DNA from: JAWSVE01 sp050789445
GTDB taxonomy: Bacteria; Pseudomonadota; Gammaproteobacteria; Pseudomonadales; Cellvibrionaceae
DNA: 64,000 nt
Assembly: GCA_050789445.1 (NCBI GenBank)
Contig: JAILXR010000001.1
Span: 1,116,001-1,180,000 of the forward strand
Direction: 5' to 3'
Every line of letters begins with the position of its first letter. Position 1 is the stretch's first letter. Of this stretch, positions 7,344 to 15,902 are shown in pieces. Made by a program: the position numbers and the translations under genes. Below the pieces are notes generated by a model. That model was not told where the DNA came from, searched no databases, and saw only the letters and a list, made by a program, of their open reading frames with translations.

Positions 7344-8291
7344 GTGCATCAGTGGAAGAATTTAGAAGAACTATATGAAGCGCTTGTTGTTGACACTAAA
7401 ATCAAGGAAGCACGAAGCTCTGTATCTACTAGCAGTAGTTCTCTGCGTCATAGCAAAGATTACAGCGATGGGCTCACGCCCAAGCAGCCGTCTAACACCA
7501 TTATTCACCACCCACTCATCGCATTTTCATTAGCAATCCCCCGTACCCCAACTCGTAATGAACAATTCAGCATAAATAACGGAGATCGCACCTTTCCAGT
7601 AACAACCACACTGCTCGAAAGCAACCAACATGAACCCATAAAAGTTGATCTTCCATGCTGCAAGCAGTCACGAGTCTTTTGTATATTGCTACTGCAAGAG
7701 CTATCAAAATATACATTTACGCATCTGCAAAAGTCACCCTTTTCAGAAAAGGTGGTGGAGGGATTCCGAGATAATATCAAACTAAAGTTAGGAACAAATT
7801 ATACTGCTATGGCAGAAGAATTTGGCTTGGCACGTAGTGGCAGCAAAGATAAAGATGCATTCTTTGAGCATATCGTGCGAGTCAAATGCTGTGTCTATAG
7901 GGATGCTCCAGTAGGAATGATGAATGATGTTGATAGTGCTCATCATTTTTCATTTGGAAATTCAATGAACTTTGAAATAATTAATGCACATAAAAAATTA
8001 GACTCTGACTTTTTTGCAAAGCACATAGCTGCACTCAATGCTCATACGCTAACAGCGCTAGGAACGACTTACGCAATAGATCTCTATTTAATTGTTCTAG
8101 ACCAGATTTCTTTTAATATACGACAAGAATCAGACCTCCTGACATGGGAAAAACTTTTCGCACTGAATGGCTCTAGCTTAAAAAGAAAGGAGCGATATGT
8201 CGAAAACATGCGGGATATTTTTTATCAGGTAAATGAGTTTTTTCCAGAAACAAAACTTACCAGCAAAGGTATAAGGTTCTTCCCTGACTAA
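7344..8291 (+). CDS. Hypothetical protein after the XRE regulator
   Basis: About 315 residues, unrecognised. The first 60 residues are Ser-rich and look disordered. A more ordered C-terminal part, from about residue 100, has helical segments such as SRVFCILLLQELSKYTF and FEHIVRVKCCVYRD. GTG at 7344 is chosen because AAAGGGAG lies about 11 bases upstream; TTG at 7314 would overlap the XRE gene by 25 bases. Position suggests co-transcription with the regulator. No function can be assigned. Confidence 0.6.
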   Translation: MHQWKNLEELYEALVVDTKIKEARSSVSTSSSSLRHSKDYSDGLTPKQPSNTIIHHPLIAFSLAIPRTPTRNEQFSINNGDRTFPVTTTLLESNQHEPIKVDLPCCKQSRVFCILLLQELSKYTFTHLQKSPFSEKVVEGFRDNIKLKLGTNYTAMAEEFGLARSGSKDKDAFFEHIVRVKCCVYRDAPVGMMNDVDSAHHFSFGNSMNFEIINAHKKLDSDFFAKHIAALNAHTLTALGTTYAIDLYLIVLDQISFNIRQESDLLTWEKLFALNGSSLKRKERYVENMRDIFYQVNEFFPETKLTSKGIRFFPD

Positions 8292-8303
8292 AACAGCGTT
8301 AAG

Positions 8304-8726
8304 CTACCCACGGCCTTGATCCCCTTTGTCGGGATCTTGCTCGGCGGCTTTTCTTTCTGAGTCAAGTTTGGCTGCAAAACCTTGAGACCGAGATTGCTCC
8401 AAAAGCTCATCCAGTTTTTCGCTTATTTGTAAATCTGCCCCAGCTAATTGCTTGCTCAATTCTTCTGGCGTTTGCCCTGTATTTTCCATGAGCTTTTCAA
8501 TTTTATCCATGACTTCTTCGGAAGTGACTTCCTTGTAAACTTCCTTGATATGAGTGTCGATGGCTAGCATCCCGTAGAGACCTCTCATATCATCATCGTT
8601 TTCTGGCTCGTGATGTAGGTCATCGAGCGTTTCTTTAGAAAGGATTGCTTCTCTCAACTCCTTTCCAAATTTTTCATCAAAGGCTTCTTGTTTCTTTTCT
8701 GGCGACCGCCAATAATTATCTTCCAT
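8304..8726 (-). CDS. Hypothetical charged helical protein
   Basis: A 140-residue strongly charged, predicted all-helical protein (FGKELREAILSKETLDDL, EEVMDKIEKLMENTGQ, ISEKLDELLEQSRSQ) with a polar tail. No signal peptide or known domain. It converges with the 7344-8291 gene, 12 bases apart, and is divergent from the mobilization operon that begins at 8925. Function unknown. Confidence 0.6.
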   Translation of the reverse strand: MEDNYWRSPEKKQEAFDEKFGKELREAILSKETLDDLHHEPENDDDMRGLYGMLAIDTHIKEVYKEVTSEEVMDKIEKLMENTGQTPEELSKQLAGADLQISEKLDELLEQSRSQGFAAKLDSERKAAEQDPDKGDQGRG

Positions 8727-8890
8727 GCTGTACTACGTTGTTTGTTAATAGTTTGAGTTGAACATACTGCACAAACCTTAATTAATCGTTAACAACGGCA
8801 AATTACCCCCTAAAGTACCATCTGCCCCCCTCGGAGTACCAACGCTCCCCCGAAAAGTCCCATAGTACAAAACTATGTGATCCATCAACA

Positions 8891-8922
8891 TTTCCTCAAC
8901 GACACACACCAAGTTGAGGAAA
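8891..8922 (+). promoter_or_regulatory. Hairpin sequestering the ribosome-binding site
   Basis: TTTCCTCAAC (8891-8900) pairs perfectly with GTTGAGGAAA (8913-8922) around a 12-base loop. The 3' arm contains GAGGA, the Shine-Dalgarno sequence of the ATG at 8925. In the mRNA this would hide the ribosome-binding site of the first gene of the mobilization operon. Confidence 0.6.
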
Positions 8923-8924
8923 AC

Positions 8925-9248
8925 ATGACGGAATTATTCAAAGAGATATTTTTATACGCCTACCTCTTCAACATTGTCATTGCACTGATGAGTTATGGCA
9001 GTCAGCAAAAAATATTGCTCGATATGATTCGAGGAAAACGCCCCTTATCGCGTGATGTCAGTGGATCGCAATATTGGATATGGAGCGGTGCTAATTTTGT
9101 GACTGCCGCCTACTCAATTATCAATGTCCAGATTGATATTCCCTTCATTCTTCTTTCCAGCGTGAACTTCCTAAACAGCTTTTTAACCGCACTGCTTAAC
9201 AGCTACGTGCATTACCTATGCAGCAAGAGGAAAGATGATGAAGATTGA
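8925..9248 (+). CDS. Small membrane protein of the mobilization operon
   Basis: A 107-residue protein with two or three hydrophobic segments (about residues 4-26, 50-68 and 70-95). The first is EIFLYAYLFNIVIALMSYG; the tail is short and charged (CSKRKDDED). ATG 8925 has GAGG at 5 bases; an upstream GTG at 8877 is in frame but lies before the RBS hairpin. Its 3' end overlaps the ATPase gene by 14 bases, which ties it functionally to that gene. It may be an inner-membrane partner of the coupling ATPase; that is inference. Confidence 0.65.
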   Translation: MTELFKEIFLYAYLFNIVIALMSYGSQQKILLDMIRGKRPLSRDVSGSQYWIWSGANFVTAAYSIINVQIDIPFILLSSVNFLNSFLTALLNSYVHYLCSKRKDDED

Positions 9249-10653
9249 TCTCGATACACCTGTTATGGATTTGACGCCCAATGACCTTCTCACATTACGG
9301 CAATGCTTTGAATCTCTTTGTCTGTTTGGAGGTACTGGCTCAGGTAAATCAACATTACTGGCAGTCATTATTAGGGCGATGCTGGATATGCAATTTGGCA
9401 TGGTGTTTACCACTACAAAGCCAGAAGACAAACAAGACTATATCGAACTGATAAAGGAATCAGGCAGAGAAGATCAGCTCGTGATTTTCGGTACAAAACA
9501 TCGCTATTTCTTCGATGCAATCGAACAACAAGCAAAGCTCGACGATGGCAGTGACACATTCTCTCTCGTGGCACTGCTCATGATTATGGTGGAGGTGGCA
9601 AATGGCGGCAGCGTAAAGGGTAAAGAACCTTATTGGGAGCTTGCCATGCGCCAGATGATTACCAATGCCATCGATCTCCTAAAGGCAGCCGATGAATTAA
9701 TTACCATCCAGAATATTTATCGTCTCATCATTAGCGCAGCAACAGGAGAACGACAACTATCGTCTAAAGAGTGGCGAGAGAAAAGCTATTGCTTTGCCTG
9801 CCTGAATAAAGCCTCGGAAACCACCGATAGCTTCAAAGATGGTGACGACATCGCCATGCATTTTGAAGACTTCCCCGTGACGTTTGATTACTGGATGAAT
9901 GAGTTTCCTAACCTCTCGGAAAAGACCCGTAGCATTGTGGTATCGATGTTTACCACAACAGCTAACGCTTTCATTCGTGGTCATTTAAAAAAAATGTTTG
10001 TCCACAATAGCAAAGGCATTGCTACCCCTCCCGATATATTGCGCTCAGGTGCATTAATTATTCTCGATCTTCCGACAAAGAAATATTCCGTACTTGGCAA
10101 GCTAGCTCAGTCACTTTTTACCATGATGACCATGAGTACGATGGAGCGTATGCCGCTGTCGCACCATCCGCGCCCCGTGAGCATTGTTTCTGACGAAGCC
10201 TATCAATTTTTATCGAGCTTCCACATCGATAATCAATCGACATTACGCTCAAGCGGTACATGCTGTGTTTACGCGGGGCAATCCATTTCTTCCTATCAAA
10301 TTGGCCTTGGCGAACAGTCAGAAGCCAAAGTCCAAAACTTATTTTCCAACATCTCAACCAAAATTTTTCTGGCAAATACCGACATAGCCACTAACGACTA
10401 TGCCGCCAAACTCTTCGGCGAAGTCTGGAGCAGCCAAACCAGCAGTAGCACCTCTATTGATCCCGATAACGATCCCAAGATGAGCGCCAGCATCAGTGAC
10501 CAGAAAAGGCATGTCATCGAGCCGCTTTACTTTTCTAACAACCTACTCAGAGGAGGCCCCAAAGATGGTAATACCGTGTCTGCATTAGTGCATCAGATTG
10601 GTCGTATTTGGAGTAACGACAAAAATTATCTCGAAGTTTTTTACCAACGTTAA
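9235..10653 (+). CDS. TraD/VirD4-like conjugative coupling ATPase lacking membrane anchor
   Basis: A 472-residue P-loop ATPase of the FtsK/HerA type. Walker A is GGTGSGKST at residues 32-40. The Walker B-like strand LIILDLPTKKY is near 272, followed by VSDEAYQFLS near 320. A conserved block SNISTKIFLANTDIATNDYA matches TraG/TraD-like ATPases. Coupling proteins recruit the relaxosome to the secretion channel. Unlike VirD4/TraD, it starts directly at the ATPase domain with no N-terminal transmembrane hairpin; the flanking genes are both membrane proteins. SD GAGGAAAG precedes ATG 9235. It belongs to the operon that ends with the MobF relaxase. Confidence 0.8.
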   Translation: MMKIDLDTPVMDLTPNDLLTLRQCFESLCLFGGTGSGKSTLLAVIIRAMLDMQFGMVFTTTKPEDKQDYIELIKESGREDQLVIFGTKHRYFFDAIEQQAKLDDGSDTFSLVALLMIMVEVANGGSVKGKEPYWELAMRQMITNAIDLLKAADELITIQNIYRLIISAATGERQLSSKEWREKSYCFACLNKASETTDSFKDGDDIAMHFEDFPVTFDYWMNEFPNLSEKTRSIVVSMFTTTANAFIRGHLKKMFVHNSKGIATPPDILRSGALIILDLPTKKYSVLGKLAQSLFTMMTMSTMERMPLSHHPRPVSIVSDEAYQFLSSFHIDNQSTLRSSGTCCVYAGQSISSYQIGLGEQSEAKVQNLFSNISTKIFLANTDIATNDYAAKLFGEVWSSQTSSSTSIDPDNDPKMSASISDQKRHVIEPLYFSNNLLRGGPKDGNTVSALVHQIGRIWSNDKNYLEVFYQR

Positions 10654-10669
10654 TTAAGAGGATTTACCT

Positions 10670-11494
10670 ATGAAAATGTCAACTGCGGACGATGCTCGTC
10701 CAGACTTTAAACCTGACTTTACCGATGTGGGAAGCTATCTGGTTTCACCCGTGCAAACCAGTGAAGCATTACTGAAATTCACCTTTGGCTTTCTGTTTAA
10801 TTTATTCCGCTTGGCAACAGTGCCTGCGGAGCTGATTTTCAGGAATGGCTTTGGTGAGCGTCATTTCAATCTGGTTCTTTATCTCGGCGGCACTATGTGG
10901 GTAATGCTTTTCTGGTCGGGGTGGATAAATATCCCTGCGTGGTTTGGTATACATAAGGAAGGATGGATGCCCAATGCCGTCATTTTTAGCGTGATAGGTG
11001 TGTATTTTTTTGGCGCAATGCTGTGGCAATTATTTATCCGAAAATTCTTTGCCATTGATGGAGAGCTGCACACGCGCTATGACGGAGATCCACTGCCTTT
11101 TCTATATCGATTGCCTTTAACCATCGATAGCCAAGGTAGACCGCGAGAATATCTTGTACGGCAAGTCGTTGAGCCTGCCTTCCTGTTTGTTCTGGGCTGG
11201 ATTGTAACCCTGCTTATAAGTCCACAAACAGGCTCTTGGTTAATCATTTCCTCTATCGGTTTATTGCTCAAGGAATATGTGAGGGCTCGCGCTGTACGCA
11301 ACATCATTCTTGACCAAATAGACGCTGAACTGACCGCGCGTAATATCAAAGAAGCCCTCGCTGGAGAGTCCCCTAAAAAGACGCATGGTGTCTATGTCAC
11401 TGGCATCGGCAATGACAGCAAAGAGCGCGAAAAAATCAAAGAGCTTCTTAATAAAGAATCCCGTTATACCACTCCCGAAACCGCCAACTCATAA
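10670..11494 (+). CDS. Multi-pass inner-membrane protein, putative ATPase partner
   Basis: A 274-residue protein with about four or five membrane segments. FTFGFLFNLFRLATVPAELIF is possibly re-entrant; LVLYLGGTMWVMLFWSGW, AVIFSVIGVYFFGAMLWQLF, FLFVLGWIVTLLI and SWLIISSIGLLL follow. The C-terminal 70 residues are soluble and charged. It starts 16 bases after the coupling ATPase with SD AAGAGGA. No family is recognised by name. Because the ATPase lacks membrane segments, I infer that this protein anchors it or forms the entry to a host-supplied channel. Confidence 0.7.
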   Translation: MKMSTADDARPDFKPDFTDVGSYLVSPVQTSEALLKFTFGFLFNLFRLATVPAELIFRNGFGERHFNLVLYLGGTMWVMLFWSGWINIPAWFGIHKEGWMPNAVIFSVIGVYFFGAMLWQLFIRKFFAIDGELHTRYDGDPLPFLYRLPLTIDSQGRPREYLVRQVVEPAFLFVLGWIVTLLISPQTGSWLIISSIGLLLKEYVRARAVRNIILDQIDAELTARNIKEALAGESPKKTHGVYVTGIGNDSKEREKIKELLNKESRYTTPETANS

Positions 11495-11503
11495 CCCCTA
11501 ATA

Positions 11504-11528
11504 GAGCGGGCGATGCCCGCTCATATTT
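11504..11528 (+). terminator. Intra-operon hairpin
   Basis: GAGCGGGC-GAT-GCCCGCTC is a perfect 8-base stem just after the stop of the membrane-protein gene, followed only by ATATTT. The weak T tract suggests partial termination or mRNA 3'-end protection rather than a full stop. Confidence 0.55.
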
Positions 11529-11547
11529 AGCAAAAGAGGCAAACATT

Positions 11548-11925
11548 ATGACCTATTCAGAACAGCTCCAGCAAAGCAAAGCATCCAACAACGACTATGA
11601 CCGCGAAGAGCGAACACAAGAAATTGCCAATGACATTAAAGACGTGCTTTCAGACGGAACGGTGTTTGGTGATTTGATCGCAGAATCAATGGCGACATTA
11701 CTTTCAAAAAGCGCTGCAAAAGTGGAAGAAGTTGTTGGCGAAAAAACAAAAACAACACTGGATGCCATTAAATCTGTTGCCAGTGATGTACTGCAAAATA
11801 GTTTGGATGCAGAAACCTCCATTGACACATTCAGTAAGAAATTAGCTAAGGAAATGGAAGCCAAGGAACATACACGGGATAAGGACTATTCCCGTGATGA
11901 AAAATCAATGGATATGGACAAGTAA
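11548..11925 (+). CDS. Hypothetical acidic/helical protein
   Basis: A 125-residue hydrophilic protein, likely helical throughout (EIANDIKDVLSDGTVFGDL, ETSIDTFSKKLAKEMEAKE), with a strongly charged tail. SD AAGAGG lies upstream. Its opening ANDIKDVL theme recurs in the next two genes, so a shared origin is possible though weak. Operon position suggests an accessory mobilization or maintenance protein; function unknown. Confidence 0.65.
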   Translation: MTYSEQLQQSKASNNDYDREERTQEIANDIKDVLSDGTVFGDLIAESMATLLSKSAAKVEEVVGEKTKTTLDAIKSVASDVLQNSLDAETSIDTFSKKLAKEMEAKEHTRDKDYSRDEKSMDMDK

Positions 11926-11958
11926 TCCCCATTCCCTAACGCTGCTGGAGAGTCCGCT

Positions 11959-12228
11959 ATGAGCCGTAAAACTGACATTAAACCCAAGCCCAAAGGAAGC
12001 GCAGCCAATGATTTTATTGCGCTGCTCTCTGACCATATTTATGACGCTATTAATCACTCGATTAACCACAATCACGATCTGCTACTGGAGGATGTTATCA
12101 GCCAGCGTATTCAAGACCCGTTTGATCTGTTTGTAGAGATCCAATGCGGGGTACAGAAAGCCATTACCGATCCTGATTTTGATGAGGCTATTGAACGCCT
12201 ATTGCCCATTTTAAATATACGAAATTGA
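11959..12228 (+). CDS. Hypothetical protein, paralogue of the next gene
   Basis: An 89-residue acidic protein. Its second half (EIQCGVQKAITDPDFDEAI) lines up with SVEVGIAKVIHSDEFSEKI in the following 197-residue protein, suggesting duplication inside the operon. SD CTGGAGAG lies upstream of ATG. No known domain. It is probably co-transcribed with its neighbours, 33 bases from the previous gene and 10 from the next. Confidence 0.65.
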   Translation: MSRKTDIKPKPKGSAANDFIALLSDHIYDAINHSINHNHDLLLEDVISQRIQDPFDLFVEIQCGVQKAITDPDFDEAIERLLPILNIRN

Positions 12229-12238
12229 GGGGATAGAC

Positions 12239-12832
12239 ATGTCTTTTAAAGAGCAACTTACACCGAAAAAAATACCCAACAAGGAAGATATTGACCACCT
12301 CGCCGAAGAAATAAAAAGTGATGTCGAAGCAGTCTTTGCGCCCCTTCAGGAAGAGGATGTGAAGTGGTATGTAGGAAATGACAGCCTAACAACCCGATAT
12401 GACCTCAGAGAAGATCTAACAAACAGGGTTATGGTTGGAATTAATAAGCATCTTAACAATGATGCATTATTGGTTGAAGACTATCAGGAGATTTTGACAT
12501 CGGTTGAAGTGGGAATCGCTAAAGTCATTCATAGCGATGAGTTCTCAGAAAAGATTTCAAGAGAATTAGCCAAGCAAACTCTTTATCGCGGAAATGAAGA
12601 ACTGCTGGAACTTGAACGGTCAGTTGTTGATATATCGGCTTACCATGACCTTGACGACGACCACGCAAAATATATTGCTGCAATTGATGATTTTCTTTCT
12701 GACCTGCCGCCAGAAAAAAGCGCATTCGCCGAGGCAATTGCACGAGATTATGGATACATCACTCTCAATGAATTGCGGGATTGGTATCGAGAACAGAATT
12801 ACGAATATGACGAACATTCTTTGGAGGATTAA
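12239..12832 (+). CDS. Hypothetical acidic protein, paralogue of the previous gene
   Basis: A 197-residue acidic protein. Residues about 75-110 resemble the C-terminal half of the previous gene's product, as described there. The C-terminal part (AEAIARDYGYITLNELRDWY) is a separate helical segment. GAGGGGATAGAC before ATG is the ribosome-binding site. No recognised family; strong acidity could mean DNA mimicry or a partner for a basic protein, which is speculation. Confidence 0.65.
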   Translation: MSFKEQLTPKKIPNKEDIDHLAEEIKSDVEAVFAPLQEEDVKWYVGNDSLTTRYDLREDLTNRVMVGINKHLNNDALLVEDYQEILTSVEVGIAKVIHSDEFSEKISRELAKQTLYRGNEELLELERSVVDISAYHDLDDDHAKYIAAIDDFLSDLPPEKSAFAEAIARDYGYITLNELRDWYREQNYEYDEHSLED

Positions 12833-12835
12833 CGA

Positions 12836-12979
12836 TGTATTACAACCGTAAATTCATTAGCGTTTTGATTGATCGTATCAGGCATCTCACGGCGTATACC
12901 GAGCCATTCAAAGCCCCTTCCACACCAAAAGTGGTGTGGCTTTTATTCCTCAAGTTAGGCATTAGGGGAGATGTCTGAT
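12836..12979 (+). CDS. Possible 47-residue protein overlapping a terminator
   Basis: Short reading frame starting MYYNRKFISVLIDRIRHL, placed 3 bases after the previous stop and with an excellent ribosome-binding site (TTGGAGGATTAACG). It is basic, with one hydrophobic patch (KVVWLLFLKLGI). A terminator-like hairpin at 12920-12946 lies within it, so translation may influence read-through into the relaxase gene; it could act as a leader peptide. Confidence 0.4.
12920..12946 (+). terminator. Rho-independent-type hairpin before the relaxase gene
   Basis: CCACACCA-AAAG-TGGTGTGG is a perfect 8-base stem followed by CTTTTATT. It separates the small-protein genes from the relaxase. It could terminate, attenuate, or, since MobF origins of transfer often carry inverted repeats near traI, be part of an oriT. 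Confidence 0.55.
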
Positions 12980-13052
12980 AGAAATTATTAAAAATCCTTT
13001 TACAAAAACCTCAACCACTGCTTTAGGTTGCGCATAGGAGTTTTCGAATCGA

Positions 13053-15902
13053 ATGTTACGTGTATATGCCTCAAAAAGTGCCGCTAAGGCAAAGGACTAT
13101 TTCCGCGATGAATTAACCAAGGGTGACTATTACAGTGAAGGGCAAGAAATTGTCGGGAGCTGGGGTGGTCGCGCAGCAACCATGCTTGGTATGTCGGAGG
13201 AAGTAACGGAAGAAGCGTTTAACCGCTTGGTTGATAATAAAGACCCGCGCACTGGAGAGCGGCTTACCGCGCGTCACAAGGAAGATCGCAGACCCGGCTA
13301 TGACTTTACCTTCAGCGCACCCAAAAGTGTCACGCTCGCTTATGAGCGCACACAGGATAAAAGGATTCTGGAAGCCTTTAGAAGCGCGCTGCATGACACG
13401 ATGGAAGACGTTGAGAAAGCCATGCACACCCGTGTGCGTACCAAAGGGCGCAATGAAGATCGACTGACAGGTAATATCGTTTACGCGACCTTTGAGCATT
13501 ACACCTCTCGACCTGTCGAGAGCATGGCTCCCGACCCCAATTTACATTGTCATGCCTACTGCATGAATGCCACCTTTGACCAAGAAGAGCAGAAATGGAA
13601 GGCGGGACAATTTGGGCAAATCAAAACGGACTCCCCTTATTATGAGGCGCTGTTTCATTCGCGTTTAGCCAAACGGTTGAATGATATAGGGCTGAACACA
13701 AAGCGTGCTGGAAAGTTCTGGGAGATTGCTGATATTGAGCGATCCACCATCGACAAATTCAGCAATCGTACAGAAGAAATTGAAGCCTACGCAAAAGCCA
13801 ATAACATTGTTAATGCCACGTCAAAAGATAAGGTTGGCGCGTATTCTCGTGCAAACAAAAAGAAAGGATTAACACTCGAAACCTTGCGAGAAAATTGGTG
13901 GGATAGATTAGACGACACCGAAAAAGAAGCACTCGACAATCTCTTCAAAAGTGATGCCTCTGACAAGCAAGAACTCACGGCAGAGCAATGTGTTGATTTT
14001 GCCATAGAGCATGAGTTTGAGCGCAAGTCAGTATTGCCCCTCACCCGTCTTAAAGAAACGGCGTTGCGTTATGGTTTTGGTGTAGTCGCAGATGATGAAA
14101 TTGAGCAGGCTTTTAGCGAGCGCACAGATTTACTTGTACGTGAGCATCGAGGGCGTGAAGTTGCCACAACGCACAACGTGCTAAGTGAAGAGCAAGACAT
14201 TATTAATTTCACGGTTAAGGGGTATGGCACACAAGCTAAGCTCAATACTAATTTTGACATAGGCACAGTGAAGGACTACTCAAAGGATGAAGAATTTTCG
14301 CTAAGTAGCGAGCAAGAAAATGCCGTACAAAAGCTGCTTAAAAGCCGTAACCGTGTCGCAGCAGTTCAGGGTAAAGCAGGCGTGGGTAAAACCACGATGT
14401 TGAGCAAGTTGATTGAAGGCATCGAGGACGGAGGTGGTGAGTCCTTGGTTCTCGCTCCAACGGCTGACGCTGCCAACAATACATTGCGTGAAGACGGCGA
14501 AACCTACCGCAATGAAACCATGCAAAAAGCGCAGACGCTTGCTGGTTACATCATCAATAAAAAGCTCTGGGAAGAATCACGCGGCAAAGCATTGATTGTC
14601 GATGAGGCAGGCTTAATGAGTGTGGGCGATATGCACACGCTTTTTGCACTGGCACATCAATTTGAGAACCGCGTGATATTAGTGGGCGATACCGCCCAAC
14701 ATTCCAGTGTTACACGAGGCGATGCGTTCCGCATTCTTCAAGAAGAAGCAGGACTCAAACCACTTGCCATAGACAATATTCGCCGACAATCAGGTGAATA
14801 TAAGCAAGCCGTTACTTCCCTTGCTAAAGGTGATGTCATGAAGGGCTATGACAAGCTTGATGACATGGGAGCAATCGCTGAAGAGAGTGATGATGAGATA
14901 CGTTATCGCACGCTTGCTGATAAATATGCTGCTTATGCAAAGAACGAGGAAAAGGTACTCGCCATTGCCCCTACTCACGCCGAAGGTAAACAGGTAACGG
15001 GCGCGATTCGTCACGCCTTAAAAGCAGGTGGGCATATTGGCAAACGGGAAAAAACCGTAAGCCGTTACCGAAACTTACAACTCACTGATGCAGAAAAATC
15101 CGACCATAACAGCTATCACACAGGGCAGATTGTCCGCTTCCAACTTAACGCCAAGAGTATTCGCAAGGGCGATCAATTTACCGTTTCCCGTATCGATAAA
15201 GGCAAAGTCTTTATGCAGGGCAATGACGGTATTGAAAAGCCTCTTGATACCAAACTTGCCAAGCGGTTTAGCCTCTATACCCCTGAGCAATTATCGTTAG
15301 CAAAGGGTGACAGCATCCGCCTCACCGAAGGCACAAAGGCTCTGGACGGTTCACGTCTTAATAACGGGACATTACTGACCGTGGATGCCATCAATAAAAA
15401 CGGTGACATTGTGCTTAAAGGTGGTCGCGTGTTGGACGGCTCAAAGGGTAATTTTGATTATGGCTATGTATCTACCAGCCACGGCTCACAAGGTAAAACC
15501 GTACCGCATATATTGATTGCGCAGAACACACAAATTGGTGGTGCAACAGGTGCAGAGCAATTTTATGTATCCGTGTCACGGGGCAAAAAATCGGTAGAGA
15601 TTTTTACCGATGATAAAGAGGCTTTACGTGAGCAAGTAGAACGCAGTCAGCAGCGTATGAGTGCAACTGAATTGACCCGCAATCAAATGACCATCCCACA
15701 AAAGCTGGTTAATTCCAAAACATTACTTACCTCGCTCGAAATTTACGCCAACTACGCGCTAAACCATCTCAAGGGAACGACCAAAGACTGGCTTGCGCAT
15801 TTCCGTCAGCCTGACAAGCAACCTGCCAATGACAGGCTGTGGCGTGATCGTGTTGAGAGAGAACGTGACAGCCAACATCAAGGAAGGGATATGAATTTAT
15901 GA
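13053..15902 (+). CDS. MobF-family conjugative relaxase-helicase (TraI/TrwC-like)
   Basis: A 949-residue two-domain relaxase. Residues 1-300 are the TrwC relaxase domain: N-terminal tyrosines (Tyr16, Tyr26, Tyr27) as candidate nucleophiles, TFSAPKSVTLAYE, and the metal-binding PDPNLHCHAY with His165 and His167. Residues about 420-900 are a superfamily 1 helicase: Walker A GKAGVGKT at 440-447, LIVDEAGLMSV, LVGDTAQHSSV, YVSTSHGSQGKT. It nicks oriT, stays bound to the 5' end and unwinds the strand for transfer. Slightly shorter than F TraI because the C-terminal region is reduced. SD AGGAG lies 12 bases before ATG. The stop overlaps the next start (ATGA). Confidence 0.95.
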   Translation: MLRVYASKSAAKAKDYFRDELTKGDYYSEGQEIVGSWGGRAATMLGMSEEVTEEAFNRLVDNKDPRTGERLTARHKEDRRPGYDFTFSAPKSVTLAYERTQDKRILEAFRSALHDTMEDVEKAMHTRVRTKGRNEDRLTGNIVYATFEHYTSRPVESMAPDPNLHCHAYCMNATFDQEEQKWKAGQFGQIKTDSPYYEALFHSRLAKRLNDIGLNTKRAGKFWEIADIERSTIDKFSNRTEEIEAYAKANNIVNATSKDKVGAYSRANKKKGLTLETLRENWWDRLDDTEKEALDNLFKSDASDKQELTAEQCVDFAIEHEFERKSVLPLTRLKETALRYGFGVVADDEIEQAFSERTDLLVREHRGREVATTHNVLSEEQDIINFTVKGYGTQAKLNTNFDIGTVKDYSKDEEFSLSSEQENAVQKLLKSRNRVAAVQGKAGVGKTTMLSKLIEGIEDGGGESLVLAPTADAANNTLREDGETYRNETMQKAQTLAGYIINKKLWEESRGKALIVDEAGLMSVGDMHTLFALAHQFENRVILVGDTAQHSSVTRGDAFRILQEEAGLKPLAIDNIRRQSGEYKQAVTSLAKGDVMKGYDKLDDMGAIAEESDDEIRYRTLADKYAAYAKNEEKVLAIAPTHAEGKQVTGAIRHALKAGGHIGKREKTVSRYRNLQLTDAEKSDHNSYHTGQIVRFQLNAKSIRKGDQFTVSRIDKGKVFMQGNDGIEKPLDTKLAKRFSLYTPEQLSLAKGDSIRLTEGTKALDGSRLNNGTLLTVDAINKNGDIVLKGGRVLDGSKGNFDYGYVSTSHGSQGKTVPHILIAQNTQIGGATGAEQFYVSVSRGKKSVEIFTDDKEALREQVERSQQRMSATELTRNQMTIPQKLVNSKTLLTSLEIYANYALNHLKGTTKDWLAHFRQPDKQPANDRLWRDRVERERDSQHQGRDMNL

